Assembly (NCBI GenBank): GCA_050014395.1
Contig: JBEKDK010000001.1
Coordinates: 42,525 to 106,524, forward strand
Reading direction: 5' to 3'
DNA length: 64,000 nt
Source of the DNA: DASPOJ01 sp050014395
Lineage (GTDB): Bacteria > Acidobacteriota > Terriglobia > Acidiferrales > UBA7541
In this document: positions 33,102 to 42,768 of the stretch, piece after piece
Numbering within the stretch: the first letter of the stretch is position 1
Layout: every line of letters starts with the position of its first letter
The notes under the pieces: generated by a model
Database searches by the model: none
Told to the model about the DNA's origin: nothing
Seen by the model: only the letters and a program-made list of their open reading frames with translations
Position numbers and translations under genes: made by a program

Positions 33102-34121
33102 CTACGATTTGGGCGTAGCGCGAGCGCCGCGGAACCACTCCACGAAGCGCTTCAATCCTTCCGCAAGCGGAACTTGCGGCTTATACCCAAGTTGGCGCTC
33201 GGCGCGCGAGATGTCCGCCCAAGTGATCGGCACGTCGCCAACTTGCATCGGCAGCGCGCGCCGCGCCGCCGTGCGCCCCGTGGCCTTCTCGATCGCCGCC
33301 ACCAATTCATTCAGGCGCACCGGACTCGAATTCCCGAGATTGAAAATCTCGTACGCCGCGCTGGCCGTCGCTGTTTCGCCGCGCGCGGTGAATTTGTAAT
33401 CGAGCGCCGCCAGCACACCGGCGACGATGTCGTCTACATACGTGTAATCGCGCGCCGAAGATCCATCGCCGAAGATCGGCAGCGCTTCTCCGGCCTCCAC
33501 CATCGCCGTGAACTTGCGGATCGCCAGATCCGGCCGCTGCCTCGGCCCATACACCGTGAAAAATCGCAGACACGCCACTTGCAAGCCCCAAATGTGCGCG
33601 TAGGTGTAACTCAAAAGCTCGCCTGCCAATTTCGTCGCGGCGTACGGAGAGATCGGCCGCAGCGTGACCTGCGCTTCCGAAAACGGCACGGGACTATCGG
33701 CGCCGTAAACCGAACTCGACGACCCAAACACAAATCGCGGCACGCCAAATTCGCGGCACAGCTCCAGCAAATTCAGCGTGCCCGCGACGTTCACGCGCTC
33801 GTACAGCCGCGGCTGTTCGATCGATGGCCGCACCCCCGCGCGCGCCGCCAAATGAATCACGGCATCGGGCCGCGCCGCGCCGAAAATCCCGCGCATGCGA
33901 TCGACGTCGCAAATATCGGCGTGCTCGAATCGAAATGCGCCGCGCCGGCGAACCTCCTCGAGATTGGCGCGCTTGGCATCAGGCGAATAAAAATCGTCCA
34001 GTGCATCCACAATGGTCAGCGCGGCACCGCGCAGCAGCAACGCTTCCGCCACGTGCGAGCCGATAAAGCCCGCGCCACCGGTGAGGAGAATCTTGCTCGT
34101 TGATTTCAATGGTTCCGGCAT
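33102..34121 (-). CDS. NAD-dependent sugar epimerase (UDP-glucuronate/UDP-glucose 4-epimerase like)
   Basis: This 339-residue extended short-chain dehydrogenase has nucleotide motif ILLTGGAGFIGSH, VIHLAARAGVRPSIEQP, FGSSSSVYG (catalytic Ser), YAATK (catalytic Tyr/Lys) and FFTVYGPRQRPDLAIRKF. The AGVRPSIEQP and GPRQRPD segments are typical of UDP-glucuronate 4-epimerase-like enzymes, but the exact sugar is uncertain. It is the last gene of a minus-strand operon with asparagine synthase-like and two glycosyltransferase genes (21-bp gap to asnB), suggesting a role in making sugars for surface glycans. Confidence 0.9.
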   Translation of the reverse strand: MPEPLKSTSKILLTGGAGFIGSHVAEALLLRGAALTIVDALDDFYSPDAKRANLEEVRRRGAFRFEHADICDVDRMRGIFGAARPDAVIHLAARAGVRPSIEQPRLYERVNVAGTLNLLELCREFGVPRFVFGSSSSVYGADSPVPFSEAQVTLRPISPYAATKLAGELLSYTYAHIWGLQVACLRFFTVYGPRQRPDLAIRKFTAMVEAGEALPIFGDGSSARDYTYVDDIVAGVLAALDYKFTARGETATASAAYEIFNLGNSSPVRLNELVAAIEKATGRTAARRALPMQVGDVPITWADISRAERQLGYKPQVPLAEGLKRFVEWFRGARATPKS

Positions 34122-34142
34122 TGTTGTCGCGATCTTACCGCG

Positions 34143-36143
34143 CTACCGCGCGCCCGTCTGCGCTCCGGCCGCGGCGTCCGGCGAGGTTGCATGCGCTTCG
34201 TGCGGCTCGCTGCTGCGCCGCGCAGCCCATTCGATCCATTCGCTCAGCACAATCAATGTCCACAGCGCGCGCGAATTATCCGCGCGGCGCTGTCGATGCT
34301 CTTCAAGCAGCTCGAGCGCCGCGCCCGGCCGCACTCCTGCGGCATCCAGCCACGTCCCACCGAGCCGCGTCCGCGCCCAATCGTACAGCGGCTCGCGCAA
34401 CCAGCGCGCCAGCGGAACAGAGAGCCCGCGCTTGCGCCGATGCACCGTCGCGGAAGAAAGATACCGCTCGGCGAAACGTTTCAGAAAAACTTTCGTCTCG
34501 AATCCGCGCACGCGCTCCGCAGCCGGCAATCGCGCCGCGAATTCCATCACGTCCACATCCAGGTACGGCGCGCGCAGCTCGATGGCGTACCGCATGCTGG
34601 CACGATCCGCCTTCGTCAGCAAACCTTCAGCGAGGGAATTCTCCAGGTCCAGTCGCTGCAAGCGATCCAGAATCGCCGCGCCATCCGTGGCCTGCGCGCT
34701 CGATGCCGCCGTGAAATCTGCGCGGCGCATCTCCACCGGCGCAACCCCCAACCGCGCCAGAATGTGCGGCGCGAGCGTCGATGTCCACAACAAATGCCGC
34801 GCGATGGGATCGAGCCCTTCGCCCTGCACGAATCGCTTCAGCAAGAACGATAGCGTCACTTTCTTGTCCGCCACCGGCCAGCGCTCCACGCCCCAGCGCA
34901 CCGCGGCGCGCATCCACGCCGGCCAGCGCGCGTATCGCTCATACACTTCCGCGCCGATGTACGTGGGATATCCGCCGAACAATTCGTCGGCGCCTTCGCC
35001 GACCAGCGCGATCTTCACGTCTTGCGCCGCGCGGCGCGCCAGCAACGCCGTGGGCACCCACGCTGGATCGGCCAGCGGCTCGCCGGAGCTGGCGACCAAT
35101 TCCGCGATTGTCTGCGGCAAAGCTTCCGCGCCGACTTCGACGCAATGTAAATCCACTTTCAGCGCTGCGGCCACGCGCCGCGCGTGCTCGCTTTCGTCGT
35201 ACGAGGCCTCGGAGAATTTCAGTGCGAAGGCCGCAAGCTTGTAATCCGGCCGCAGTTGCCGCAGCACCGCGGCCACCAGCGAAGAATCCACGCCGCCGCT
35301 CAGAAACACGCCGTACGGCACATCCACTTCGCTTTGCCTGCCGACTGCGGTGCGAAAAACTTTGTCGAATTCGTCTAGCGATGTGCCCGCGGAGTGACTC
35401 GCGGCCGTTGTCGCGCCCGCGCCGGAATTTGCGTCAGGCTTCGCGCTCGCGGTGCCGACGCCAGGTTGCCAACTCCAATATCGGCGGCTGCGAATCTCGT
35501 GCCGCGTGATTTCCAGCAGCTCGCCTGGCGCGACTCTGCGGACGTCGCGGAATGGATCGTGCGGCGCGGGGAAAAAGCCTGCGGAAAGATATCCGCGCAG
35601 CGCTTCGGCATCCGGCGTGAGCGGTTGCGGCGCGCCCGCGGCCAGCGCCGCGAGCTCCGATGCGAATTGCGCGCGTCCGGGCGACGTGATCACATGCAAT
35701 GGCCGTTCGCCCGCGCGATCGCGCGCCAGCAGCAACGTCTGGTCGCGCGCGCTCCACAGGCCGATCGCGAACGCGCCGACGAGCCGCTCGACGAATGCCG
35801 CGCCAAGCTCGAGATACAAGCCGGGCAACACCGCGACATCGGTGGCCGCCGCTACGCTGCGCCCGCGCGACGCCAGCCACTGCCGCAGCTCCACGTGGTT
35901 ATCGATCTCGCCGTTGCAAACGGCGAGGATGCCGTTCTCCTCATCGACAATCGGCTGCCGGCCATCGCCCAATCCACGAATCGCCAAGCGCACCGCGCCC
36001 AGCGTCGCTGGCCCGCGGCTGTCCACGCCCAATCCATCGGGGCCGCGATGAATCAAGCATTCGAGCATCAGCGCGATCTCGCGCTCGCGAGCCGTGGCGT
36101 CGCGCGCGCCGTCCCATTCCACCACGCCGCAGATGCCGCACAT
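34143..36143 (-). CDS. asnB: Asparagine synthase (glutamine-hydrolysing)
   Basis: This 666-residue enzyme has the N-terminal glutaminase domain starting MCGICGVVEWDG with nucleophile Cys2, then the synthetase domain with PP-loop FLSGGVDSSLVAAVL (about residue 280), and GEGADELFGGYPTY. AsnB-like enzymes amidate aspartate, but many copies sit in exopolysaccharide clusters and amidate other carboxylates such as uronic acids. Here the neighbours are two glycosyltransferases and a sugar epimerase, so a glycan-modifying role is plausible (inference). It starts 1 bp after the GT39 stop. Confidence 0.93.
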   Translation of the reverse strand: MCGICGVVEWDGARDATAREREIALMLECLIHRGPDGLGVDSRGPATLGAVRLAIRGLGDGRQPIVDEENGILAVCNGEIDNHVELRQWLASRGRSVAAATDVAVLPGLYLELGAAFVERLVGAFAIGLWSARDQTLLLARDRAGERPLHVITSPGRAQFASELAALAAGAPQPLTPDAEALRGYLSAGFFPAPHDPFRDVRRVAPGELLEITRHEIRSRRYWSWQPGVGTASAKPDANSGAGATTAASHSAGTSLDEFDKVFRTAVGRQSEVDVPYGVFLSGGVDSSLVAAVLRQLRPDYKLAAFALKFSEASYDESEHARRVAAALKVDLHCVEVGAEALPQTIAELVASSGEPLADPAWVPTALLARRAAQDVKIALVGEGADELFGGYPTYIGAEVYERYARWPAWMRAAVRWGVERWPVADKKVTLSFLLKRFVQGEGLDPIARHLLWTSTLAPHILARLGVAPVEMRRADFTAASSAQATDGAAILDRLQRLDLENSLAEGLLTKADRASMRYAIELRAPYLDVDVMEFAARLPAAERVRGFETKVFLKRFAERYLSSATVHRRKRGLSVPLARWLREPLYDWARTRLGGTWLDAAGVRPGAALELLEEHRQRRADNSRALWTLIVLSEWIEWAARRSSEPHEAHATSPDAAAGAQTGAR

Positions 36144-36144
36144 T

Positions 36145-37965
36145 TCAGCGCACCCCCGCGCTCGCTGTTGAGTCCGCTGCTGCTGCCGCTGGCGTCACAG
36201 CGGCGCTCGGCGCCACGAGCGCGCCCCACCATCCCGGTTCGAGCGCTTCAACTGTCGCGCCGCGCGAAGCAGCCAGCGATTCAAGCTCAGCGTGATGATC
36301 AGCTCGCGCCAGAATCAAGACGGGCTGCTTCCTGCTTGCAAGCCACGCCGCGAAGCGATCGGGAGCAACGATGGTGGGGGGCCAGTCTTCTTCGTTCGGC
36401 GCCCGCGCGATCAAGTGCACGATGTAATTGCTGGTGGTTTCGGCGCCGTCGCGACTCACGAGAATTACTGGATGCCCGAGGTAGTATGGCAAACCGGTCG
36501 AGAAAGTTTCTAGCAGAACGATGTCGCCTCCGGGATTTTCCGCTTCGATGCGCTGTGACAACCCGCGCGAAGAAACCGATTCCGCATAATTGCGCAGCGC
36601 TGTTCTGCCGGCAATCATCGTCACCGGCAAAAATAGCAGGAAGCCCGCGAACGCTACGCGGCACGATCGCAGCGCGCGTGCTGTCGCTGTCGTCGCGCCC
36701 AAGACCGCGAGCGACACGAGTAGCGGCGCGAACAGGCCGCGCAGCAGCAAACTCTGCGCGTTGCGCACGCCCAACATCGGCAGCAGCGCGCGCACGTGGA
36801 ACACGTCCAAAGCAAACAGCGCGGCAAGCGCCAAGCTGGCCACGGCCACAAGAACGCATGCGCGCAACACCAATTGCGCGGCGCGGCCGCGAGGATTTTC
36901 CCACGCCAGGACGAAAATCCTGGCCACCAGAACGCCCAGCGCGACGACGCCCGGCAGAACATATTGCGGCAGCTTCGAGTGCGACACGGAAAAAAACAGC
37001 ACGACGACGATTGCCGCGACGCCGAACAAACGATCGGCTGCAAGCGCTCGCGCACGCGCGCGCCAACCCGCGACGATCGCTTCGGGCAAAAGTGCGCTCC
37101 ACGGAAAGAAGAATCCGGCGATCACCGGCAGATAGTAATAGAAGGGACCAGGACGATTGTATTTCGCCGTCGTGAAGCGCTGCAGCGATTCTTCCACCAC
37201 TCCATAGTGCGGAAAATCCGGGCGGCGCAGACTAACGGCCACAAACCACGCCAGCACCAACGCGACAAATATTGCGACATTCAGCGGCGAAAAAAGTCGC
37301 CCGATCATGCCGCGGCGCCGATCGACAATCGCCAGCACCAGCAGCACCGCCGCGGGCACCAAAAATCCAACCGGGCCCTTGATCAGCGTCGCGGTGGCCG
37401 CGGCCAGCGCGCTTGCCGCCCACCACATCCGGCGCGCGGCACCGGATTCTTCCTCGGCGACGTACGCGGCAAACAAAGAGGCCCAAACCGCCAGCGCCAG
37501 CGCCATATCGAAAATCACCATGCGCGCGAAACCGATAAACATCGGCGCGGTGACGAGAACCGCAACTGCGATCACGCCCGTTCGCGAATCGTACACGCGG
37601 CGGCAAAACGCGTAGACCATCGCGAGCAGCGCGAGACCGAATATCGCGGACGGCAGCCGCGCAGCGAATTCCGAATGGCCGAAGGCCGAGAATGAAATCG
37701 CTACCGTGCGGAAATAGAATGCGGGCTTATCGAGATACGGAATGCCGTTGTAAAGCGGCACGAGCCACGCGCCGGCCCTCTGCATCTCGAGCGCGACCGC
37801 AGCGTTTCGGCCTTCGTCCGGATTCAGCAGCGCCCAACTGCCCAGACCGCAGAAGATGCACGCCGCGGAGAACACGAACGCGAGGATGGTCCACACGCGC
37901 GCGGAGAGCGCATGCGCGTCTGCTGCAACGTGCGCGCCAGTTGCGCCGGCGGAGGGCTCAACCAT
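36145..37965 (-). CDS. Glycosyltransferase family 39 (ArnT/PMT-like) membrane protein
   Basis: This 606-residue protein has about 11-12 membrane helices. The first periplasmic loop holds LLNPDEGRNAAVALEMQRAG, the conserved acidic (DE) motif of ArnT-type enzymes that use polyprenyl-phosphate-linked sugars; GIPYLDKPAFYFRTV follows. A soluble C-terminal portion (about 470-606) is present. Enzymes of this family add sugars to lipid A or protein on the periplasmic side. The gene overlaps the upstream GT2 gene by 8 bp; that GT2 probably makes the lipid-linked donor. Confidence 0.9.
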   Translation of the reverse strand: MVEPSAGATGAHVAADAHALSARVWTILAFVFSAACIFCGLGSWALLNPDEGRNAAVALEMQRAGAWLVPLYNGIPYLDKPAFYFRTVAISFSAFGHSEFAARLPSAIFGLALLAMVYAFCRRVYDSRTGVIAVAVLVTAPMFIGFARMVIFDMALALAVWASLFAAYVAEEESGAARRMWWAASALAAATATLIKGPVGFLVPAAVLLVLAIVDRRRGMIGRLFSPLNVAIFVALVLAWFVAVSLRRPDFPHYGVVEESLQRFTTAKYNRPGPFYYYLPVIAGFFFPWSALLPEAIVAGWRARARALAADRLFGVAAIVVVLFFSVSHSKLPQYVLPGVVALGVLVARIFVLAWENPRGRAAQLVLRACVLVAVASLALAALFALDVFHVRALLPMLGVRNAQSLLLRGLFAPLLVSLAVLGATTATARALRSCRVAFAGFLLFLPVTMIAGRTALRNYAESVSSRGLSQRIEAENPGGDIVLLETFSTGLPYYLGHPVILVSRDGAETTSNYIVHLIARAPNEEDWPPTIVAPDRFAAWLASRKQPVLILARADHHAELESLAASRGATVEALEPGWWGALVAPSAAVTPAAAAADSTASAGVR

Positions 37966-38761
37966 CGAGACGCATCGGACGCGGCGGCACGGGCCGGTCG
38001 GCGGGCGCGCTCAACTCAACCGCCTGCGGACGCTTCATCCTGCGCTCCAGCCACATCACACCGACCAGATCCACGATGCTGACCCACAGGCGATCGAGAA
38101 TTCCGTAATGCGTTTTGCCGCGGCGCCGCGGACGGTGCGAAACCTCGACGGAAACGACCCGGCCCCCGGCGGTTTGCACCAGCGAAGGGAGAAAACGATG
38201 CATGTGGTCAAATTGCGGCAGAGAAAGAAATGTTTCGTGCGAAAAAAGTTTCAGGCCGCAGCCAGTGTCCGGCGTGCCATCGCGCAGGGCCATGCGGCGA
38301 AACCCGTTGGCAATGCGCGAAGACGCGCGCTTCGACCAGGAATCGCGGCGCAGCCGGCGATTGCCGCAAATCAACTGCGGCGCTTCGGACTGTTGCGGAT
38401 CGTGCAGGATTTTCAGCAGCGCGGGAATGTCGGCGGGATCGTTCTGGCCATCGCCATCGAGCGTGACGATCCACGGCGCACGCGCGGCGTGAATGCCGGT
38501 GATCAACGCGGCGCTTTGGCCGGCCAGCTCACTGTGGCGAATCACGCGCAGCGCCGGACACGTAGTCATCGCTGCGGCCAACACTTGCGGCGTGGCGTCG
38601 CGACTGCCGTCGTCCACGCACAAGATTTCGTAGGTTTCCAAACCATCGAGCGCTGCTTGGATTTCTTCAAGCAGAGGCTGGATATTTTCAGCTTCATCGC
38701 GCACGGGGACGACGACGGAAATCGCCGGCGGAAGACCGAGGTCGGACGCGTCGGTTTTCAC
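37958..38761 (-). CDS. Glycosyltransferase family 2 (dolichyl-phosphate mannose synthase/ArnC-like)
   Basis: This ~267-residue GT-A enzyme has ISVVVPVRDEAENIQPLLEE, ILCVDDGSRDATPQV, the DxD-type metal site TLDGDGQNDP and a DTGCGLKLF segment. It has no paired C-terminal membrane helices beyond one weakly hydrophobic stretch (LWVSIVDLVGVMWL). GTG 38761 is favoured: the frame is open to 38896, but that extension runs through a GC hairpin (38776-38794) and lacks domain character. It is the first gene of the glycan operon; the likely product is polyprenyl-phosphate-sugar for the GT39 enzyme. Confidence 0.88.
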   Translation of the reverse strand: MKTDASDLGLPPAISVVVPVRDEAENIQPLLEEIQAALDGLETYEILCVDDGSRDATPQVLAAAMTTCPALRVIRHSELAGQSAALITGIHAARAPWIVTLDGDGQNDPADIPALLKILHDPQQSEAPQLICGNRRLRRDSWSKRASSRIANGFRRMALRDGTPDTGCGLKLFSHETFLSLPQFDHMHRFLPSLVQTAGGRVVSVEVSHRPRRRGKTHYGILDRLWVSIVDLVGVMWLERRMKRPQAVELSAPADRPVPPRPMRLDG

Positions 38762-38775
38762 TCGGAACTCTGACG

Positions 38776-38794
38776 CCCGCGCAAGAAACGCGGG
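38776..38794. repeat. GC-rich hairpin upstream of GT2 gene
   Basis: CCCGCG (38776-38781) and CGCGGG (38789-38794) flank a 7-nt loop (CAAGAAA), embedded in TCTGACGCCCGCG...CGCGGGCCCTCCTGACA. This looks like an intergenic repeat and sits 15 bp upstream of the favoured GT2 start. Confidence 0.5.
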
Positions 38795-38966
38795 CCCTCC
38801 TGACACGTGGCTGCAGAACGCTACCGCTTGCGATGCTATCACAATCTCCGATGTTGCCGAGCAAGGGCCGCGGAAGCGAATGCTATTGATTGACACGTGG
38901 CGTAGCCTCGACTAGAGTGCCGCGAATCGCGGCTCGTTGCACGAGGATCGCAATCTCGGAGGGCGC

Positions 38967-41018
38967 ATGAAAACAGTGACGCGCACGTGTGTTCGCACGG
39001 CTCTTATCGCCGGTGCGCTCGCCTGCCTGGCCGCTGCAAGCTCTCGAAATTTGGCGCAACAGACCGGCGCCGGGACAGGTGGCATTGGCGTCACCGGCTC
39101 CACAGGCGCCGGGCTGCCCGGAGAGAACATCAACGACGTGCTCAATGCCCACCTGACGTCCGACACAGACGCGACTATCGAAATCGCTCCAATGACGAAG
39201 AAGGGAAAGTCCGCGGAACCTGCAAAGGGCGATTACACCGTGGTGAGCCGCAAAAAAGTGTTCGACGGAATCTTCTCTCGCGCCGGAATCGATCCGTGCA
39301 CGGCCGAGCCCGCCGATCTGAAGGGACACACCGGCTATCTGGAGTACATCAAGAAGTCGTCGGTATTGAATCCGGGCGGCACGCGCGCCACGTTTGGATA
39401 TTTCATCAAAGTGACTTTTAAATCCGGCCAGTCGATCGAGTATTTCGCGCTGTTCAGCTACGACAAAATAAAAATCACCGGCAAGGACGGCGCCGAGGAA
39501 ACGATTTGCGCGACAGAATTCTTCCTGTTCGGCGGATTTCAATACAAGGATGGCGTGATACAGCCCAATCCACCCGAACTTGAATACGGCTTGGCCATCA
39601 ATAAAGACGGCATCTTGATAAAGGAAGTGCCGCCGGAATTGGCACACGTTTCCAACTTCCAAAAAGAGGGCCACGAAAACGAGACGGTGAAACCTGGCGT
39701 TGAAGAAGCAGAAGAAGGAAAACCACCAACGGGATGTTTGATCTGCCACGCCCGGACAGAAGACGACGAACCAGAAAGCACGATTCCCTTCCCGTGGGTA
39801 GCTGATCCCAAGGCCAAGCCCAATACTCCGCCGAGCACCGGCGAGCCTCCCAAGACGCAGCCGGGCACACCCGGCGCCGGAGCAAACACTCCGGCAAAGG
39901 AAGGTTCCGGCGGATCCGCGACGAGCAAGCCGAGCGAGACCACTCCGCCGCCCAAAACGACGACGCCGAATTCCGCGCCAACGCCGAAGAACGGCGAAAG
40001 CAGCCTTCCGTCAATGACGCCGGCGACAGCGGCGGCGATTCAAGGCTTTGTGTTCCCAAAAAACATTTCGACGGGTGAAGTTTCCGGGCTCGGCGTTACC
40101 GATCCCGGGCAATACGCGAGCATTCCCGGACTGCAGGTCGTGCCGGTGACTGCAACGAGTTCGGCCTCTGAGACGGGCGAATTCATCGATCTTGGTGACG
40201 GTAGAAAACAATCGGCCGACGGACCCGTAACGACGGATGTTCCCGCGCAGGCGACGTCGATCCCTGTTCGCGTCTTCGCCGCCAATCGACCGGACCAACC
40301 GATCACAGAAAGTTCGATCCCCGTGGAAGGCTCGGCGAAGCCCGCGAGCACCGCGCCTCCCGCGCCTTCGGATTGCACGATGCCGCCGATCGCAAACGCC
40401 GGCTCTGTCGAAGTGATCCACGTTGCGAACGGCGGGAACAGTGAAGACAGCACGCAAATGAGCGTTGCCGTCGACGATGCGCCCGCGACGATTGTTGCCG
40501 CGAAACCCGGAGCCGTATTTTGGAATGTGTCCAGCACGCTCGCGCCCGGCCTGCACCGCGTCCGATTTGTTCCCGAGCGCGGCGCGACGCCGATTGAATT
40601 GATGATTTACGTGGTGACGCTGCAGATGTCCGCAGATAACACTTCACTGATTCGCGAGCAAGCGACCACGATGCACGTAGTGATCTCCGGACTCGAGAAC
40701 ATGCCGGCGTCGCTGTGGCGTTCGGCGATGCCGCCAGCGGACCTGGTGGATGTCGCCAGCATCGAGCAACGCGCCAAGGGTTTCCATCCGCCGAAGCCTC
40801 AGCAAGCCGGCACCGTCCTGCTGCTACTGGAAAATCACTCGCCGAGCCAAATCAAAATGGGGAAAGCGGGTGACCGCATCGTGCTGGAACTTCATCAGAA
40901 GGATTTCGCCAGCGGTCCTTACACTTATCAGGACGAACTGCAATCGTTGAATACCGGCGGTTTCAACATCGTCGGGACGGTTGTTGCGTTTCTTGAGGAC
41001 GCCCCGGGAAGCGAGTGA
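38967..41018 (+). CDS. Secreted protein with single CxxCH motif and Pro/Thr-rich linker
   Basis: This 683-residue protein has a signal peptide (about 1-30, ALIAGALACLAAASS). Residues about 60-260 form a compact domain (RKKVFDGIFSRAGIDPC, TFGYFIKVTFKSGQSIEYFALFSYDKI) that ends with CLICH (Cys257, Cys260, His261), a possible covalent haem site. A low-complexity Pro/Thr/Lys linker (about 275-350) leads to a C-terminal beta-rich region (about 355-683) of Ig-like type. I do not recognise a family. Periplasmic location is inferred. ATG 38967 follows CGGAGGG (38957-38963). Confidence 0.75.
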   Translation: MKTVTRTCVRTALIAGALACLAAASSRNLAQQTGAGTGGIGVTGSTGAGLPGENINDVLNAHLTSDTDATIEIAPMTKKGKSAEPAKGDYTVVSRKKVFDGIFSRAGIDPCTAEPADLKGHTGYLEYIKKSSVLNPGGTRATFGYFIKVTFKSGQSIEYFALFSYDKIKITGKDGAEETICATEFFLFGGFQYKDGVIQPNPPELEYGLAINKDGILIKEVPPELAHVSNFQKEGHENETVKPGVEEAEEGKPPTGCLICHARTEDDEPESTIPFPWVADPKAKPNTPPSTGEPPKTQPGTPGAGANTPAKEGSGGSATSKPSETTPPPKTTTPNSAPTPKNGESSLPSMTPATAAAIQGFVFPKNISTGEVSGLGVTDPGQYASIPGLQVVPVTATSSASETGEFIDLGDGRKQSADGPVTTDVPAQATSIPVRVFAANRPDQPITESSIPVEGSAKPASTAPPAPSDCTMPPIANAGSVEVIHVANGGNSEDSTQMSVAVDDAPATIVAAKPGAVFWNVSSTLAPGLHRVRFVPERGATPIELMIYVVTLQMSADNTSLIREQATTMHVVISGLENMPASLWRSAMPPADLVDVASIEQRAKGFHPPKPQQAGTVLLLLENHSPSQIKMGKAGDRIVLELHQKDFASGPYTYQDELQSLNTGGFNIVGTVVAFLEDAPGSE

Positions 41019-41138
41019 CGTTCGCTGCCTCGCTGAGTTTTTGCGCCGGCGCTCGATTTTGCGCGGCGCTGGCGATCAGGAGTAGAATCTGCGGGATTTG
41101 CGGACGACAGATATTTCCGTTGGCATGCGAGGCATAGG

Positions 41139-42710
41139 ATGAAGCGGACTCTTTTACTTTTTGTCGCGCTGATTGGCGCGCTTGCGCTCGGCGCAGCAGC
41201 GATCGCGCGCGCACAGGCACCTGCCAAGGACACTTCAGCGGAAGCGAAGCCCGCCGAAGCGAAACCTTCGGCCGAGAACGCTCCCAAGGAAGAATCGTCG
41301 GTGACCGATCACACGATCAAGCTCGGCAACCAGACGATTCCTTTCAAGGCCACCGCCGGCACGATTCTGCTGAAGAACGAGAAGGACGAGCCGATCGCCA
41401 GCATCTTCTATATCGCTTACATTCGCAGCGACGTGAAGGATTCGAGCGCGCGGCCGTTGGCGTTCATATATAACGGCGGGCCGGGATCGTCGTCAGCGCC
41501 GCTGCACATGGGCGCGTTCGGACCGAAACGCATCGTCACGCCGGACGCGGAAGCCGCGCCGCCGGCGCCATACCATTTGGTGGACAACGCGAATTGCCTG
41601 CTCGACGCGACCGATATAGTTTTCGTGGACCCCGTGGGAACGGGATACAGCAAGGCCGTTGGCACCGCGACCGGAAAACAATTCTGGGGCATCGACGAAG
41701 ACGTGAAATCGTTGGCGCAGTTCATCACCACTTACGTGAACCGCAACAACCGCTGGAATTCGCCGAAGTTTCTGATCGGCGAAAGCTACGGAACTTTTCG
41801 CGACGCGGTGCTAGTGGACTACTTGCAGAATCACGACAGTATGTATTTCAACGGCGTGGTGATGATTTCGACGGTACTCGATTTTGAGACGCTGGCGTTC
41901 AATCCCGGCGAGGATCTTTCCTACGTGCTGTATCTGCCGGGCTACGCGGCGGTTGCTTGGTATCACAAGACGCTGGCGGACCGGCCAGCGGACCTGAACG
42001 CGTTTTTGGCGGAGGCGCGGCAATTCGCCTCGACCGAATACGCGGCGGCGCTGGCCAAAGGTTCGGCGCTGCCGGCCGTGGAGAGAGCCGAGATCGTGCA
42101 CAAATTGGCGCGCTTCACGGGATTGAGCGAAGAATATCTTTCAAACGCCAATCTGCGCGTCAGCTTGTTCCAGTTCATGAGCGAGCTGCAACGAAGCAAG
42201 GGCCTGGTCACCGGGCGCCTGGACGCGCGCTTCACCGGACCCGTGCTGGATCGTCTGGAAGAGTTCGCGCCGTACGACCCGCTTGAAAACGCGGTGGTCG
42301 GAGCTTTCGGCGCGGCATTCAACGATTACGTGCGAGGAGAGTTGCAATTCAATCGCGATCAATCTTACGTGATGCTGAACGAGCAAGTGGACGCATCCTG
42401 GAACTGGGACCACCAAGTCCCCGAAACGTTCGCGCCGCGCGGCGAACCGAATGCCGAAGCGGATTTGGTGGACGCTCTGGTGACGAATACGCATTTGCAA
42501 GTGGAAGCTGAAAACGGATTGTTCGATTTGGGCACGCCATTTTCCGCAACCGAATACACCATGGACCACCTGAATCTTCCGGCGAATTTGCGGAGCAATA
42601 TTCATCTTCAGTATTACGACGCCGGCCACATGATGTATCTGAACGAAGACGCGCTGACGAAGCTGAAGGGCAATATCGCGGCGTTCATCGCGAACGCTTC
42701 AAAACCCTGA
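41139..42710 (+). CDS. S10 family serine carboxypeptidase
   Basis: This 523-residue secreted peptidase has a signal peptide (FVALIGALALGAAAIARAQ). Catalytic Ser216 is in GESYGTFRDAV; the Asp is in LFDLGTPFSATEYT and the His in YYDAGHMMYLN. The oxyanion-hole motif YNGGPGSSSAPLHMG and VDPVGTGYSKA are typical of family S10. Bacterial members are periplasmic or extracellular and remove C-terminal residues from peptides. It begins 120 bp after the CxxCH protein. Confidence 0.93.
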   Translation: MKRTLLLFVALIGALALGAAAIARAQAPAKDTSAEAKPAEAKPSAENAPKEESSVTDHTIKLGNQTIPFKATAGTILLKNEKDEPIASIFYIAYIRSDVKDSSARPLAFIYNGGPGSSSAPLHMGAFGPKRIVTPDAEAAPPAPYHLVDNANCLLDATDIVFVDPVGTGYSKAVGTATGKQFWGIDEDVKSLAQFITTYVNRNNRWNSPKFLIGESYGTFRDAVLVDYLQNHDSMYFNGVVMISTVLDFETLAFNPGEDLSYVLYLPGYAAVAWYHKTLADRPADLNAFLAEARQFASTEYAAALAKGSALPAVERAEIVHKLARFTGLSEEYLSNANLRVSLFQFMSELQRSKGLVTGRLDARFTGPVLDRLEEFAPYDPLENAVVGAFGAAFNDYVRGELQFNRDQSYVMLNEQVDASWNWDHQVPETFAPRGEPNAEADLVDALVTNTHLQVEAENGLFDLGTPFSATEYTMDHLNLPANLRSNIHLQYYDAGHMMYLNEDALTKLKGNIAAFIANASKP

Positions 42711-42768
42711 GGCGCGCAGCACCGCTCGCGGCAAGCGCGGATCGAGCACCGGCGGACCTAGACGACAC

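Noticed and set aside
32577..34103. 508-codon plus-strand open frame
   Set aside because: It is antisense to the sugar epimerase over most of its length and otherwise reads through repeats; the composition is Arg/Ala/Pro-rich, as expected for an antisense GC-rich frame.
35394..37175. 593-codon plus-strand open frame
   Set aside because: It lies antisense to asnB and the GT39 gene; Arg/Ala-rich shadow with no motifs.
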